Origin: Ectothiorhodospira shaposhnikovii
Lineage (GTDB): Bacteria > Pseudomonadota > Gammaproteobacteria > Ectothiorhodospirales > Ectothiorhodospiraceae
DNA length: 64,000 nt
Assembly: GCF_022227765.1 (NCBI RefSeq)
Contig: NZ_JAJMLZ010000001.1
Coordinates: forward strand, 186,001 to 250,000
Reading direction: 5' to 3'
In this document: piece after piece, positions 54,281 through 63,077 of the stretch
How the letters are laid out: each line of letters begins with the position of its first letter
How positions within the stretch are numbered: position 1 is the first letter of the stretch
Made by a program: the position numbers and the translations under genes
The notes under the pieces: generated by a model
Databases searched by the model: none
The model's input: the letters and a program-made list of their open reading frames with translations, nothing else
Told to the model about the DNA's origin: nothing

Positions 54281-54308
54281 CTTGATTTCCCCGGGAACAT
54301 ACCCATCA
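54281..54308 (+). promoter_or_regulatory. Sigma-32 (heat-shock) promoter candidate for lon
   Basis: CTTGATT at 54281-54287 and ACCCATCA at 54301-54308, with a 13-bp spacer, match the RpoH consensus (CTTGAAA, 13-15 bp, CCCCATNT) at most positions. Transcription would begin about 75 bp before the lon start. Confidence 0.6.
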
Positions 54309-54393
54309 AATAGGTCATGGCGGATTGCCAATCCCGGGCCGGTCCCGGTCTTGGTGGAATCTATCACCAAATCCTTATTGAGAGACGAACACC

Positions 54394-56835
54394 ATGGATA
54401 ATGATCAAAAACCCCAGGCAGCCATGGATGACCCGATCCAGACCGTCCCGGTGCTGCCCCTGCGTGATGTGGTGGTGTATCCCCACATGGTCATCCCTCT
54501 GTTCGTCGGTCGGGAGAAATCCATCCGGGCGCTGGATACGGCCATGGCCAGCAACAAGCAGATCCTGTTGGTGGCCCAGAAGAGCGCCGAGGTGGATGAA
54601 CCTTCCGCGGCGGAAATCCACCGCGTGGGCACCCTGTCTTCCATCCTGCAGTTGCTCAAGCTGCCCGACGGTACCATCAAGGTGCTGGTGGAGGGTTCCG
54701 AGCGCGCCCGTGTGATCGAACTGGTGGATGCCGAGGAACACTTCACCGCCCAGATCACCCGCGTGGCACAGTTGCCGGGCGGGGATGAGCGGGAGATGGA
54801 AGTGCTGACCCGGTCGGTCCTGAACCTGTTCGATCAGTACGTGAAGCTGAACAAGAAGATCCCGCCGGAGATCCTTACCTCCCTGGCCGGCATTGATGAC
54901 GCGGCCCGGCTGGCGGATACCATCGCCGCCCACATGTCCCTGAAGATCGAGGAAAAGCAGAAGATCCTCGAGATCGATGACGTGCGTGCCCGTCTGGAGC
55001 ATCTCATGTCCATGATCGAGGGCGAGATCGACATCCTGCAGATCGAGAAGCGCATCCGCGGCCGCGTGAAGCAGCAGATGGAGAAGAGCCAGCGGGAGTA
55101 TTACCTCAATGAGCAGATGAAGGCGATCCAGAAGGAGCTGGGCGACATGGAGGACGCACCCAACGAGCTGGAGGAGCTGCAGCGGCGCATCGACGGCGCC
55201 GGCATGCCCAAGGAGGCCAAGCAGAAGGCCCAGAACGAGCTCAACAAGCTCAAGATGATGTCCCCCATGTCCGCCGAGGCCACCGTGGTGCGAAACTACG
55301 TGGAATGGCTGGCCAACATGCCCTGGAAGAAGCGCAGCAAGGTGCGCAACGACCTGGCCGAGGCCCAGCGGGTGCTGGACGAGGACCACTACGGTCTGGA
55401 AAAGGTCAAGGAGCGCATTCTGGAATACCTGGCCGTGCAGCAGCGGGTGCGCAAGCTCAAGGGACCGATCCTGTGCCTGGTGGGACCGCCGGGGGTGGGC
55501 AAGACCTCCCTGGGCCGCTCCATCGCCCGGGCCACCAATCGCAAGTTCACCCGCATGTCCCTGGGCGGGGTCCGTGACGAGGCCGAGATCCGGGGCCATC
55601 GTCGGACCTATATCGGGGCGCTCCCCGGCAAGATCGTGCAGAACCTGTCCAAGGTGGGGACGCGCAATCCCCTGTTCCTGCTGGACGAGATCGACAAGAT
55701 GGCCATGGATTTCCGGGGCGATCCCGCCTCGGCCCTGCTGGAGGTGCTGGATCCGGAACAGAACAGTACCTTCGCCGATCATTACCTGGAGGTGGATTTT
55801 GACCTCTCGGATACCATGTTCGTGGCCACGGCCAACAGCCTGAACATCCCCGGACCCTTGCTGGACCGCATGGAGGTCATTCGACTGCCCGGTTATACCG
55901 AGGACGAAAAGACCAGCATCGCCCAGAGCTACCTGCTGCCCAAGCAGATGAAGAACAATGGTCTCAAGGAGGGCGAGCTGGTGGTCACCGAGGCCAGCAT
56001 CCGCGACATCATTCGCTTCTACACCCGGGAGGCGGGGGTGCGTAATCTGGAACGGGAGATTTCCAAGATCTGCCGCAAGGTGGTCAAGGAGCACCTGCTC
56101 AAGGGCACCGAGCGCAAGACCCAGGTCACGCCGAAGAATCTGGACAAGTACCTGGGCGTGCGTCGTTTCCGCTATGGTCTGGCGGAGGAGCACGACCAGG
56201 TGGGGCAGGTGACCGGTCTGGCCTGGACCGAGGTGGGGGGCGAACTCCTGACCATCGAGGCGGCGGTGGTGCCCGGCAAGGGCAAGTGCCTGCATACCGG
56301 CAAGCTGGGCGACGTGATGCAGGAGTCGATTCAGGCGGCCATGACCGTGGTGCGCAGCCGTTGCCGCACCCTGGGCATTGCCGAGGATTTCTACGAGAAG
56401 AAGGATATCCACATCCACGTGCCGGAAGGGGCGACACCCAAGGATGGTCCCAGCGCCGGTATCGGCATGTGCACCGCCATCGTGTCGGCCCTGTCGGGCA
56501 TTCCGGTGCGATCCGATGTGGCCATGACCGGGGAAATCACCCTGCGCGGTGAAGTCCTGCCCATCGGCGGTCTCAAGGAGAAACTGCTGGCGGCTCACCG
56601 GGGGGGGATCGAGACGGTGGTCATTCCCAAGGAAAACGAGAAGGACCTGGTGGATATCCCCAAGAACATCAAGAGCAAGTTGGATATCCGTGCCGTGCGC
56701 TGGATTGACGAGGTCCTGGCCATTGCTCTCAAGGAGCGCCCGGCCGCCGATGAGGCGGGTGACAAGCCGGAAAAGCCCGAGGTGGTCTCCAAGGGATCGG
56801 AGGAGGCCACCCAGCGGGGAGTGCCCCATCACTGA
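54394..56835 (+). CDS. lon: ATP-dependent protease Lon
   Basis: The 813-residue protease has the N-terminal substrate domain ([20 protein letters not shown]), a long coiled coil, the AAA+ domain with Walker A GPPGVGKT, and the Ser-Lys protease domain: [20 protein letters not shown] supplies the serine and [14 protein letters not shown] the lysine. Lon degrades misfolded and short-lived regulatory proteins. The gene stands alone between a heat-shock promoter and hupB. Confidence 0.97.
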   Translation: MDNDQKPQAAMDDPIQTVPVLPLRDVVVYPHMVIPLFVGREKSIRALDTAMASNKQILLVAQKSAEVDEPSAAEIHRVGTLSSILQLLKLPDGTIKVLVEGSERARVIELVDAEEHFTAQITRVAQLPGGDEREMEVLTRSVLNLFDQYVKLNKKIPPEILTSLAGIDDAARLADTIAAHMSLKIEEKQKILEIDDVRARLEHLMSMIEGEIDILQIEKRIRGRVKQQMEKSQREYYLNEQMKAIQKELGDMEDAPNELEELQRRIDGAGMPKEAKQKAQNELNKLKMMSPMSAEATVVRNYVEWLANMPWKKRSKVRNDLAEAQRVLDEDHYGLEKVKERILEYLAVQQRVRKLKGPILCLVGPPGVGKTSLGRSIARATNRKFTRMSLGGVRDEAEIRGHRRTYIGALPGKIVQNLSKVGTRNPLFLLDEIDKMAMDFRGDPASALLEVLDPEQNSTFADHYLEVDFDLSDTMFVATANSLNIPGPLLDRMEVIRLPGYTEDEKTSIAQSYLLPKQMKNNGLKEGELVVTEASIRDIIRFYTREAGVRNLEREISKICRKVVKEHLLKGTERKTQVTPKNLDKYLGVRRFRYGLAEEHDQVGQVTGLAWTEVGGELLTIEAAVVPGKGKCLHTGKLGDVMQESIQAAMTVVRSRCRTLGIAEDFYEKKDIHIHVPEGATPKDGPSAGIGMCTAIVSALSGIPVRSDVAMTGEITLRGEVLPIGGLKEKLLAAHRGGIETVVIPKENEKDLVDIPKNIKSKLDIRAVRWIDEVLAIALKERPAADEAGDKPEKPEVVSKGSEEATQRGVPHH

Positions 56836-56978
56836 TGCGCCCTTTCCGATGCTGACGGGCGGGGCAAACGCACCATGAAACGCGGCGGCCGGAAGGGGTG
56901 TTCTTCCGGTCGCCGGTTCGTGCCCGGCCTTGCCGGCAGTGCCGTCCGTCGCCTGTTTCAGCCCCTCATGAAGGCTTG

Positions 56979-57008
56979 TTGACAGGTCTGAAATCCACTT
57001 GGTATAAA
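56979..57008 (+). promoter_or_regulatory. Sigma-70 promoter for hupB
   Basis: TTGACA at 56979-56984 and TATAAA at 57003-57008 are spaced by 18 bp, the strongest housekeeping promoter I see in the window. It lies about 165 bp upstream of hupB, giving a long 5' leader. The 337-bp gap from lon to hupB also holds an imperfect hairpin (CGGCGGCCGGAA with TTCCGGTCGCCG, about 56883-56915) just after lon. Confidence 0.7.
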
Positions 57009-57172
57009 GTCCGCGTTCTTGTCGCAGCACTCATAACTATACCTAGAACCTTTCATTGCCCGAGTCATGGCGCCGACCACGAGAGTCAGGCGCATCCGTA
57101 TGTGTTTTTCTCCAGACTCGCGCGACTCTCACACCACTTCTCCACCCTCTGCCCAAGCGAAGGTAAAACTGA

Positions 57173-57445
57173 ATGAATAAATCCGAACTGATTGACGCCG
57201 TAGCCAGCTCCGCCGATCTTCCCAAGGCAGCGGCTGCGCGCGCGGTGGATTCCATGATCGACGTGATTTCTGCCACCCTGCGTCAGGGTGACCAGGTGAC
57301 GATCGTCGGATTCGGGACCTTCCTGGTGCGCAAGCGTGAAGCCCGTAGCGGCCGCAACCCCCGCACCGGCGAGACCATCGAGATCGCGGCTTCCAATGTT
57401 CCCAGTTTCAAGGCTGGTAAAGCGCTGAAGGATGCTGTAAACTAG
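57173..57445 (+). CDS. hupB: DNA-binding protein HU-beta
   Basis: The 90-residue protein is a standard [22 protein letters not shown] at the N-terminus and the DNA-binding arm [20 protein letters not shown]. It bends and compacts DNA as a dimer. Its place between lon and ppiD is the common gammaproteobacterial arrangement. Confidence 0.97.
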   Translation: MNKSELIDAVASSADLPKAAAARAVDSMIDVISATLRQGDQVTIVGFGTFLVRKREARSGRNPRTGETIEIAASNVPSFKAGKALKDAVN

Positions 57446-57457
57446 CGTGCTTTAGAT

Positions 57458-57533
57458 GGGTGCTTAGCTCAGCTGGTAGAGCGTCGCCCTTACAAGGCGA
57501 ATGTCGGGGGTTCGATCCCCTCAGCACCCACCA
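57458..57533 (+). tRNA. tRNA-Val(UAC)
   Basis: The acceptor GGGTGCT/AGCACCC, anticodon loop CTTACAA (anticodon TAC), T-loop GGTTCGATCCC and CCA are present. The gene starts 13 bp after the hupB stop. Confidence 0.97.
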
Positions 57534-57554
57534 AGGTTCTTTACAGCAGTATCT

Positions 57555-57631
57555 GGAGCGGTAGTTCAGTTGGTTAGAATACCGGCCTGTCACGCCGGGG
57601 GTCGCGGGTTCGAGTCCCGTCCGCTCCGCCA
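57555..57631 (+). tRNA. tRNA-Asp(GUC)
   Basis: The acceptor GGAGCGG/CCGCTCC, anticodon loop CTGTCAC (anticodon GTC), T-loop GGTTCGAGTCC and CCA are present. Confidence 0.97.
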
Positions 57632-57640
57632 TCTATCGAA

Positions 57641-57666
57641 AGGGTGCCCCAGGGCACCCTTTTTTG
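57641..57666 (+). terminator. Rho-independent terminator after tRNA-Asp
   Basis: AGGGTGCC and GGCACCCT pair around CCAG and are followed by a run of at least six T. It ends the hupB-tRNA transcript. Confidence 0.9.
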
Positions 57667-57748
57667 TTGTCCTGTCTTTGCCTGTCCGCCCCGCTTATCC
57701 GGTATCATGACGGTCATTTTCCCAATGGCAGATGGATAGCTTGTTCCC

Positions 57749-59641
57749 ATGCTCCTGAAAATTCGTGATAAAGCCAGCGGCTGGCTGGCCTATGCGATCA
57801 TCATCATGATCGCCATTCCCTTCGCCCTCTGGGGTGTGCATGAATACTTCGGCGGCGGCGCCCGCCTGGTGGCCGTGGAAGTGAACGGGGTGGAGATCAC
57901 CACCCGGGCCTTCCAGCGGGAGGTACAGCAGCAAAGACAGCAGGTGGCCCAGTTCTTCGGTGGACGCCTGCCGCCGGAACTGGTGGATGACGAGCGTCTG
58001 CGTGAAAATGCCCTGCAGACCCTGATTCGCCGTGAACTGATGCAGCAGGCGGTGGATGCCCAGGGCTTTAGGGTCAGTCAGCAGGCCGTGGCCCGTGAAC
58101 TGGCCGGTTTCGAGGCATTCCAGCGGGACGGGGTCTTTGACCCGGTCCGGTATACCCAGCTGCTGGAAGCCCAGCGCATCAGCCGTGGTGCCTTCGAGCA
58201 GGATGTGGCCCTGGGGCTGTTGATGGAGCAGTTCGAGGGTGGGGTCAGGATTTCCGCCTTCGTGACCGATGCCGAGGTGCGCGAATACCTGCGTCTGCGG
58301 GATCAGGAACGGGAGCTGAGCTATTTCGTCATCCCGGCGGCGGAATATGCTGCCGGCGTGGAGATCGGCGACGCAGACATCCAGGCCTACTACGCTGCCC
58401 ATGGGGACCGTTTCCGGACGCCGGAACGGGTGCGACTGGAGTATCTGGTGCTGGATCTGGAGCAGCTGGAATCCCGCATCACCCCCACCGAGTCCGAGTT
58501 GCGTCGCCATTATCAGCAGCAGATCGACCGTTTCACGACCCCCGAGGAGCGCCGTGCCGCCCATATCCTGGTCCGGGTCGGCGCCGATGCCGATGCCGAT
58601 GCCGATGCGGTGGCCGATGCCCGGGCCCGTGCCCAGGCCCTGCGCGCCCGGGTGACCGGTGGCGAGGACTTTGCCCAGGTGGCGGCGGATGCCTCCGAGG
58701 ACCGCCTGACCGCGGAGCGGGGCGGGGATCTGGGTTATGTCCAGCGAGGTGATTTGGGGCCGGCCCTGGACGGGGTGCTGTTCACCCAGTCCGTCGGTGA
58801 CCTGAGTCAGCCGGTGCGAACCAGCGAAGGCTTTCATCTGATTCTGCTGACCGATATCGAGCGGGCCTATGCGGAACCGTTCGAGGATGTGCGTGAGCAG
58901 GTGGCGGAGGAGCTGCGCGCCCGTCAGGTGGAATCCCGTCAGATCGAGTTGATGGAACGCCTGCTCACCGAAAGCTATGAGCACCCCCGCAGCCTGGATG
59001 CCGCGGCCGATGCCACGGGCCTTGAAATCCGCCGCTCCGACTGGATCACCCGTGATCAGGGGCCGGGGCTGGGTAGCTTCCCCATGGTGCGCCGGGCCGC
59101 CTTCAGCCAGGAGGTGCTGCGGGAGGGACGTAATAGTGATGTGATCGATCTGCCCGATGGCCGTTCCGCCGTGGTACGGGTCCTGGAGCATGAACCGGCG
59201 GCCCCGCGTGCCCTGGCCGAGGTCGCGGATGACATCCGCGCGCTGATCCGGCGAGAGCAGTCCGGCCGTTTGGCCCGGGAGGCCGGCGAGGCGGTGCTGG
59301 AGGCCTTGCGTGGCGGCGAGGCATTGGCCGTGGCGGTGGCAGGGTTGCCGGGCAGTCTGGAGCAGCAGCGGACCATTACCCGGGACAGCACCGAGGTGCC
59401 GGGCGGGGTCATCACGGCGGCCTTTGGCCTGTCGGCCTCGGGCTCGGCGGGTGTGGCGCTGGACAGTGGGGATTATGCCCTGGTGAAGCTGCACGGGGTG
59501 AGGGATGTGGAGCCGAGCCGTGTCGAGCTGGCCCGTGCCCGGAGTCACCTGGAAGGGCTCTATGGAGCGCTGGATTTCGAGGCCGTGCTCAATGCCATGG
59601 AGGCCGCGGCCAAGATCAAGATTTATCGCGACAACCTGTAA
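57749..59641 (+). CDS. ppiD: Periplasmic folding chaperone PpiD (membrane-anchored parvulin)
   Basis: The 630-residue protein has an N-terminal membrane anchor (AYAIIIMIAIPFALWGVHEY, about 13-33), a SurA-N-like chaperone region, a parvulin domain (about 265-375; AAHILVRVGADADA and GGDLGYVQRGDLGP) and a helical C-terminus. PpiD helps newly exported proteins leave the Sec channel. A short hexanucleotide repeat encodes ADADADADA near residue 280, at the start of the parvulin domain. Position after hupB is canonical. A hairpin follows the stop. Confidence 0.92.
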   Translation: MLLKIRDKASGWLAYAIIIMIAIPFALWGVHEYFGGGARLVAVEVNGVEITTRAFQREVQQQRQQVAQFFGGRLPPELVDDERLRENALQTLIRRELMQQAVDAQGFRVSQQAVARELAGFEAFQRDGVFDPVRYTQLLEAQRISRGAFEQDVALGLLMEQFEGGVRISAFVTDAEVREYLRLRDQERELSYFVIPAAEYAAGVEIGDADIQAYYAAHGDRFRTPERVRLEYLVLDLEQLESRITPTESELRRHYQQQIDRFTTPEERRAAHILVRVGADADADADAVADARARAQALRARVTGGEDFAQVAADASEDRLTAERGGDLGYVQRGDLGPALDGVLFTQSVGDLSQPVRTSEGFHLILLTDIERAYAEPFEDVREQVAEELRARQVESRQIELMERLLTESYEHPRSLDAAADATGLEIRRSDWITRDQGPGLGSFPMVRRAAFSQEVLREGRNSDVIDLPDGRSAVVRVLEHEPAAPRALAEVADDIRALIRREQSGRLAREAGEAVLEALRGGEALAVAVAGLPGSLEQQRTITRDSTEVPGGVITAAFGLSASGSAGVALDSGDYALVKLHGVRDVEPSRVELARARSHLEGLYGALDFEAVLNAMEAAAKIKIYRDNL

Positions 59642-59651
59642 TGCCTCAATG

Positions 59652-59678
59652 ACGAGGTCCCTGTGGAAGGGACCTCGT
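59652..59678 (+). terminator. Hairpin terminator after ppiD
   Basis: ACGAGGTCCCT and AGGGACCTCGT form a perfect 11-bp stem with a GTGGA loop, 10 bp after the stop. No T-run follows. Confidence 0.6.
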
Positions 59679-59782
59679 GGGAGCGGACCCGCCCGCGTCG
59701 GTTCTGCTCGGGAAACTTGTGGGCCCCGGTGCAATCTCTATACTCTGGACCCGTCACGCACCCCGAGAAGAATCCGCGATCC

Positions 59783-61654
59783 ATGGAAAAGCGCTTCACG
59801 TCCAAAGATGCCGTCCTGATGGTCTTCCTGCTGGGGATCGCCCTGCTGGTGGTACTGCTCATGTACCAGGTGGACCGGCAATGGAACCGGCTGTCCGAGA
59901 TGCAGCGGGCCATGCAGGAGCAGGCCGATGACATGCGGCGCATGCGGGCGGTGATGCAGTCCCTGGATGCACGGCTCAGGGCCGGGGCCATTGCCGCCCA
60001 GGACGGCGGTCCGGATGCCCACGCGGAAGTGCCGCCCGCCTTCGCGCGGGCCTGGGCCGCCACCCGGCAGCCGGACTATGCCCAGGGAGACTGGTTGGTC
60101 AGGGCCTTCGGCACCGGCCTGGCGACGCTGACACCGCTGGTGTCTTCCGACGCCTATTCCTCGGAGGTGCAGAGCTATGTGCTGGAGTCCCTGCTGATCC
60201 GTGACCCGGACACCCTGGAGTGGCAGGGTCTGCTGGCCCGGGACTGGTCCTTCAGCGAGGACGGCCTGACCATCACGTTCCAGCTCCGGGAAGGGGTCGA
60301 GTTCTCCGATGGTGAGCCGCTGACCGCCGCGGACGTGGTGTTCACCTACGACTTCATCATGACCGATGCCATCGCCGCCCCCCGGGCGCGGGCCTTCCTG
60401 GAGAAACTGGAGAAGGTGGAAGCCCTGGGGACCCACGAGGTGGCCTTCACCTTTTCCGAGCCCTACTTCAACAGCCTCTCCCTGGCGGGTGGCATGCAGA
60501 TCATGCCCCGCCATTTCTACGCGCCCTTCCTGGAGAATCCCCAGCAGTTCAACCAGTCCCGTGGCCTGTTGATGGGGTCCGGCCCCTATCGTCTGGCGGA
60601 CCCCAGGGGCTGGACCCCGGACCAGGGTCTGGTGGAACTGGAGCGCAATCCCCGTTACTGGGGGCCGGTGGATCCCCCCTTCAACCGCCTGCTGTGGCGG
60701 GTGATCGAGAACGACAGCGCCCGCCTGACCACCTTCCGCAACCAGGAACTGGACGTCTATGGCGCCCGGCCGCGGGAATACGGGCAGCTCCTTGATGATG
60801 CCCGCCTGCGCCAGCGTACCCATCACTTCGAGTACATGAGCCCGACCGCCGGGTATTCCTATATCGGCTGGAACCAGGAACGGGACGGCCGGCCCACCCG
60901 GTTCGCCGATCGCAGGGTACGCCAGGCCATGAGTCATCTGACGGACATCCAGCGGGTCATCGACGAAATCATGCTGGGTTATGCCGAGCCGGCGGTGAGC
61001 CCCTTCAATCCCCGTAGTCCCCAGCATGACAGCACGCTTGAACCCTATGACTTCAACCTGGAACGGGCCCGCGCCCTGCTGCGGGAGGCGGGCTTCGAGG
61101 ATCGCAACGGCGACGGCATCCTCCAGGATCCGGAAGGCCGCGCCTTCGAGTTCGACCTGGTGTTCTTCCAGGACAACGAGGACACCCGCCGAATGGTGCT
61201 GTTCCTGCGGGATCTCTATGCCCGTGCCGGTATCCTGATGCGTCCCCGCCCCACCGAATGGTCGGTGATGCTGGACCTGCTCAACCGCAAGGACTTCGAT
61301 GCCATCACCCTGGGTTGGACCAGCGGGGTGGAAACGGACATCTACCAGATGTTCCATTCCAGCCAGACCGTATCCGGGGGCGACAATTTCATCAACTACC
61401 GCAACCCGGAACTGGATGCGGTGATCGAGCGGGCCAGGGCCACGGTGGACGACGAGCAGCGGATGGCCATCTGGCACGAGGCGGAGCGTATCCTGCACGA
61501 GGACCAGCCCTACACCTTCCTCATGCGGCGCATGACCCTGGCCTTCATCGACGAGCGCATCACCAACCTGCAGGAGACCCGGCTGGGCCTGAACCTGACC
61601 AGCATCCCGGTGGAGGTCTACGTGCCGGCGATCCAGCAGAAATACGCGCGCTGA
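59783..61654 (+). CDS. Membrane-anchored oligopeptide-type ABC substrate-binding protein
   Basis: The 623-residue protein belongs to family 5 of bacterial solute-binding proteins (dipeptide/oligopeptide): VQSYVLESLLIRDPDTLEWQ, FQLREGVEFSDGEPLTAADV and VRQAMSHLTDIQRVIDEIM. Instead of a cleaved signal it has an uncleavable-looking helix (about 10-28) and a predicted coiled coil (about 30-65; RQWNRLSEMQRAMQEQADDM), so it is tethered in the periplasm. Two permease genes follow, the first 40 bp downstream. The ATP-binding subunits are not in the window. The ligand is unknown. Confidence 0.85.
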   Translation: MEKRFTSKDAVLMVFLLGIALLVVLLMYQVDRQWNRLSEMQRAMQEQADDMRRMRAVMQSLDARLRAGAIAAQDGGPDAHAEVPPAFARAWAATRQPDYAQGDWLVRAFGTGLATLTPLVSSDAYSSEVQSYVLESLLIRDPDTLEWQGLLARDWSFSEDGLTITFQLREGVEFSDGEPLTAADVVFTYDFIMTDAIAAPRARAFLEKLEKVEALGTHEVAFTFSEPYFNSLSLAGGMQIMPRHFYAPFLENPQQFNQSRGLLMGSGPYRLADPRGWTPDQGLVELERNPRYWGPVDPPFNRLLWRVIENDSARLTTFRNQELDVYGARPREYGQLLDDARLRQRTHHFEYMSPTAGYSYIGWNQERDGRPTRFADRRVRQAMSHLTDIQRVIDEIMLGYAEPAVSPFNPRSPQHDSTLEPYDFNLERARALLREAGFEDRNGDGILQDPEGRAFEFDLVFFQDNEDTRRMVLFLRDLYARAGILMRPRPTEWSVMLDLLNRKDFDAITLGWTSGVETDIYQMFHSSQTVSGGDNFINYRNPELDAVIERARATVDDEQRMAIWHEAERILHEDQPYTFLMRRMTLAFIDERITNLQETRLGLNLTSIPVEVYVPAIQQKYAR

Positions 61655-61694
61655 CCATGCCCGGCGGCATCCACGCAGACCCCGGGACCCGGCC

Positions 61695-63077
61695 ATGCTG
61701 ACCTATATCGTCCGTCGCCTGCTGCTCATGTTTCCCACTCTGATCGGGATCACCGTGGTGGTGTTCGTGGTCATGGCCGCCGCCCCCGGTGGCATCAGTG
61801 CCCAGTCCCTGGTGGACGGCATGAATCTGGAGCCCCAGGCCAAGAAGGCGCTGGAGGAGTATTACAACCGCATGTACGGCCTGGATCAGCCGGCGCCGGT
61901 GCAGTATCTGCGCTGGCTCAACAATGTCTCCCCGGCGGGTTTCACCTTCGACCAGGACGGGGCGATCAGCGGCTTTTCCCTGTTCAAGGGCTCCGAACTG
62001 GGCACCAGTTTCCGCTACGGCCGACCGGTGGGGGATCTGATCGCCGAGCGCCTGCCCATCACCCTGTTGCTCAACATCCTGTCCATTCCCCTCATCTACG
62101 TCATCGCCATTGCCGTGGGGGTGCAGGCGGCCACCCGGCGCGGCAGCCGCTTCGATACCGGTTCGGGGATGGTCCTGCTGGGGTTGTGGTCCGTGCCCAC
62201 CATGCTGGCCGGTGTGCTGCTGATCGGGTTCTTTGCCTCGGAGCAGTTCTGGCGTTGGTTCCCCACCGGCGGCATTAACCGGCGCGAGGCCCTGGACATG
62301 CCGTTCCTGCCCCACTGGACCGTGGCCACCGACCTGCTTTTGCTGTTCCTGCTGGCCGGGCTGTGTGCCGCGTTGATGATCTGGGGCGCGCTGAAACTGG
62401 CCCGTCACTGGCGCATCCTGCTTGGGGCGGTCCTGGGCGGCGGGCTGGGGGTGCTGATGGCCAACGGGGTGTCGGTGGTCACCTTCGGTCCGCTGCACGT
62501 GGTCCTGATGCTGCTGGTGGCCGGGGTGGTGGGTCTGGTGGCGGCCTCCACGTTCACCGGCCTGCGGGTCGGCATCCTCGGGCTGCTGGGCATGGGGGTG
62601 GGCATCGCCCTGGCGGCGGGGCTGGCCCAGGGTGAATTCATTCGGGGGTTTGTGCTGGACCGGGCCTGGCACCTGATTCTGCCGGTGTTGTGTCTGTCCT
62701 ACGGCGGGTTCGCCTTCCTGGCCAAGCTGACTCGTTCGGCGGTGCTGGAAAATCTGCTCTCCGACTATGCCCGCACCGCGAGGGCCAAGGGGGTAGGGGA
62801 AAGCGACGTGCTCTGGCGACACGTGTTTCGCAACTCCCTGCTGCCCCTGATCACCGTGTCCGCCACCCTGCTGCCCAGCCTGCTGGCGGGTTCGGTGATC
62901 GTCGAGACCATCTTTTCCATCGATGGCATGGGCAAGCTGGCGGTGGAGGCGGTGCAGACCCGTGACCGGGAGCTGGTGCTGTCGGTCACCCTGATCAGTG
63001 GTGTGCTGACGCTGGTGGGCTACCTGCTGGCGGACCTGTGCTATGCGATTGCGGACCCGCGGGTGAGTTATGACTGA
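61695..63077 (+). CDS. ABC peptide transporter permease, DppB-like with an extended membrane insert
   Basis: The 460-residue permease is longer than the usual 310-360. It has the family start LLLMFPTLIGITVVVFVVMA, LARTARAKGVGES-type EAA loop (YARTARAKGVGESDVLWRHV) and end SIDGMGKLAVEAVQTRD. Between about residues 195 and 325 lies an insert of about four hydrophobic helices (LLLLFLLAGLCAALMIWGAL; VVLMLLVAGVVGLVAASTF; ILGLLGMGVGIALAAGLA). The stop overlaps the next permease gene by 8 bp. Confidence 0.85.
   Translation: MLTYIVRRLLLMFPTLIGITVVVFVVMAAAPGGISAQSLVDGMNLEPQAKKALEEYYNRMYGLDQPAPVQYLRWLNNVSPAGFTFDQDGAISGFSLFKGSELGTSFRYGRPVGDLIAERLPITLLLNILSIPLIYVIAIAVGVQAATRRGSRFDTGSGMVLLGLWSVPTMLAGVLLIGFFASEQFWRWFPTGGINRREALDMPFLPHWTVATDLLLLFLLAGLCAALMIWGALKLARHWRILLGAVLGGGLGVLMANGVSVVTFGPLHVVLMLLVAGVVGLVAASTFTGLRVGILGLLGMGVGIALAAGLAQGEFIRGFVLDRAWHLILPVLCLSYGGFAFLAKLTRSAVLENLLSDYARTARAKGVGESDVLWRHVFRNSLLPLITVSATLLPSLLAGSVIVETIFSIDGMGKLAVEAVQTRDRELVLSVTLISGVLTLVGYLLADLCYAIADPRVSYD

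Noticed and set aside
54364-57030. 888-residue open frame antisense to lon
   Set aside because: A shadow of lon in high-GC DNA; no family resemblance and no independent signals. Similar long shadows over sHdr, tig and ilv genes are also rejected.
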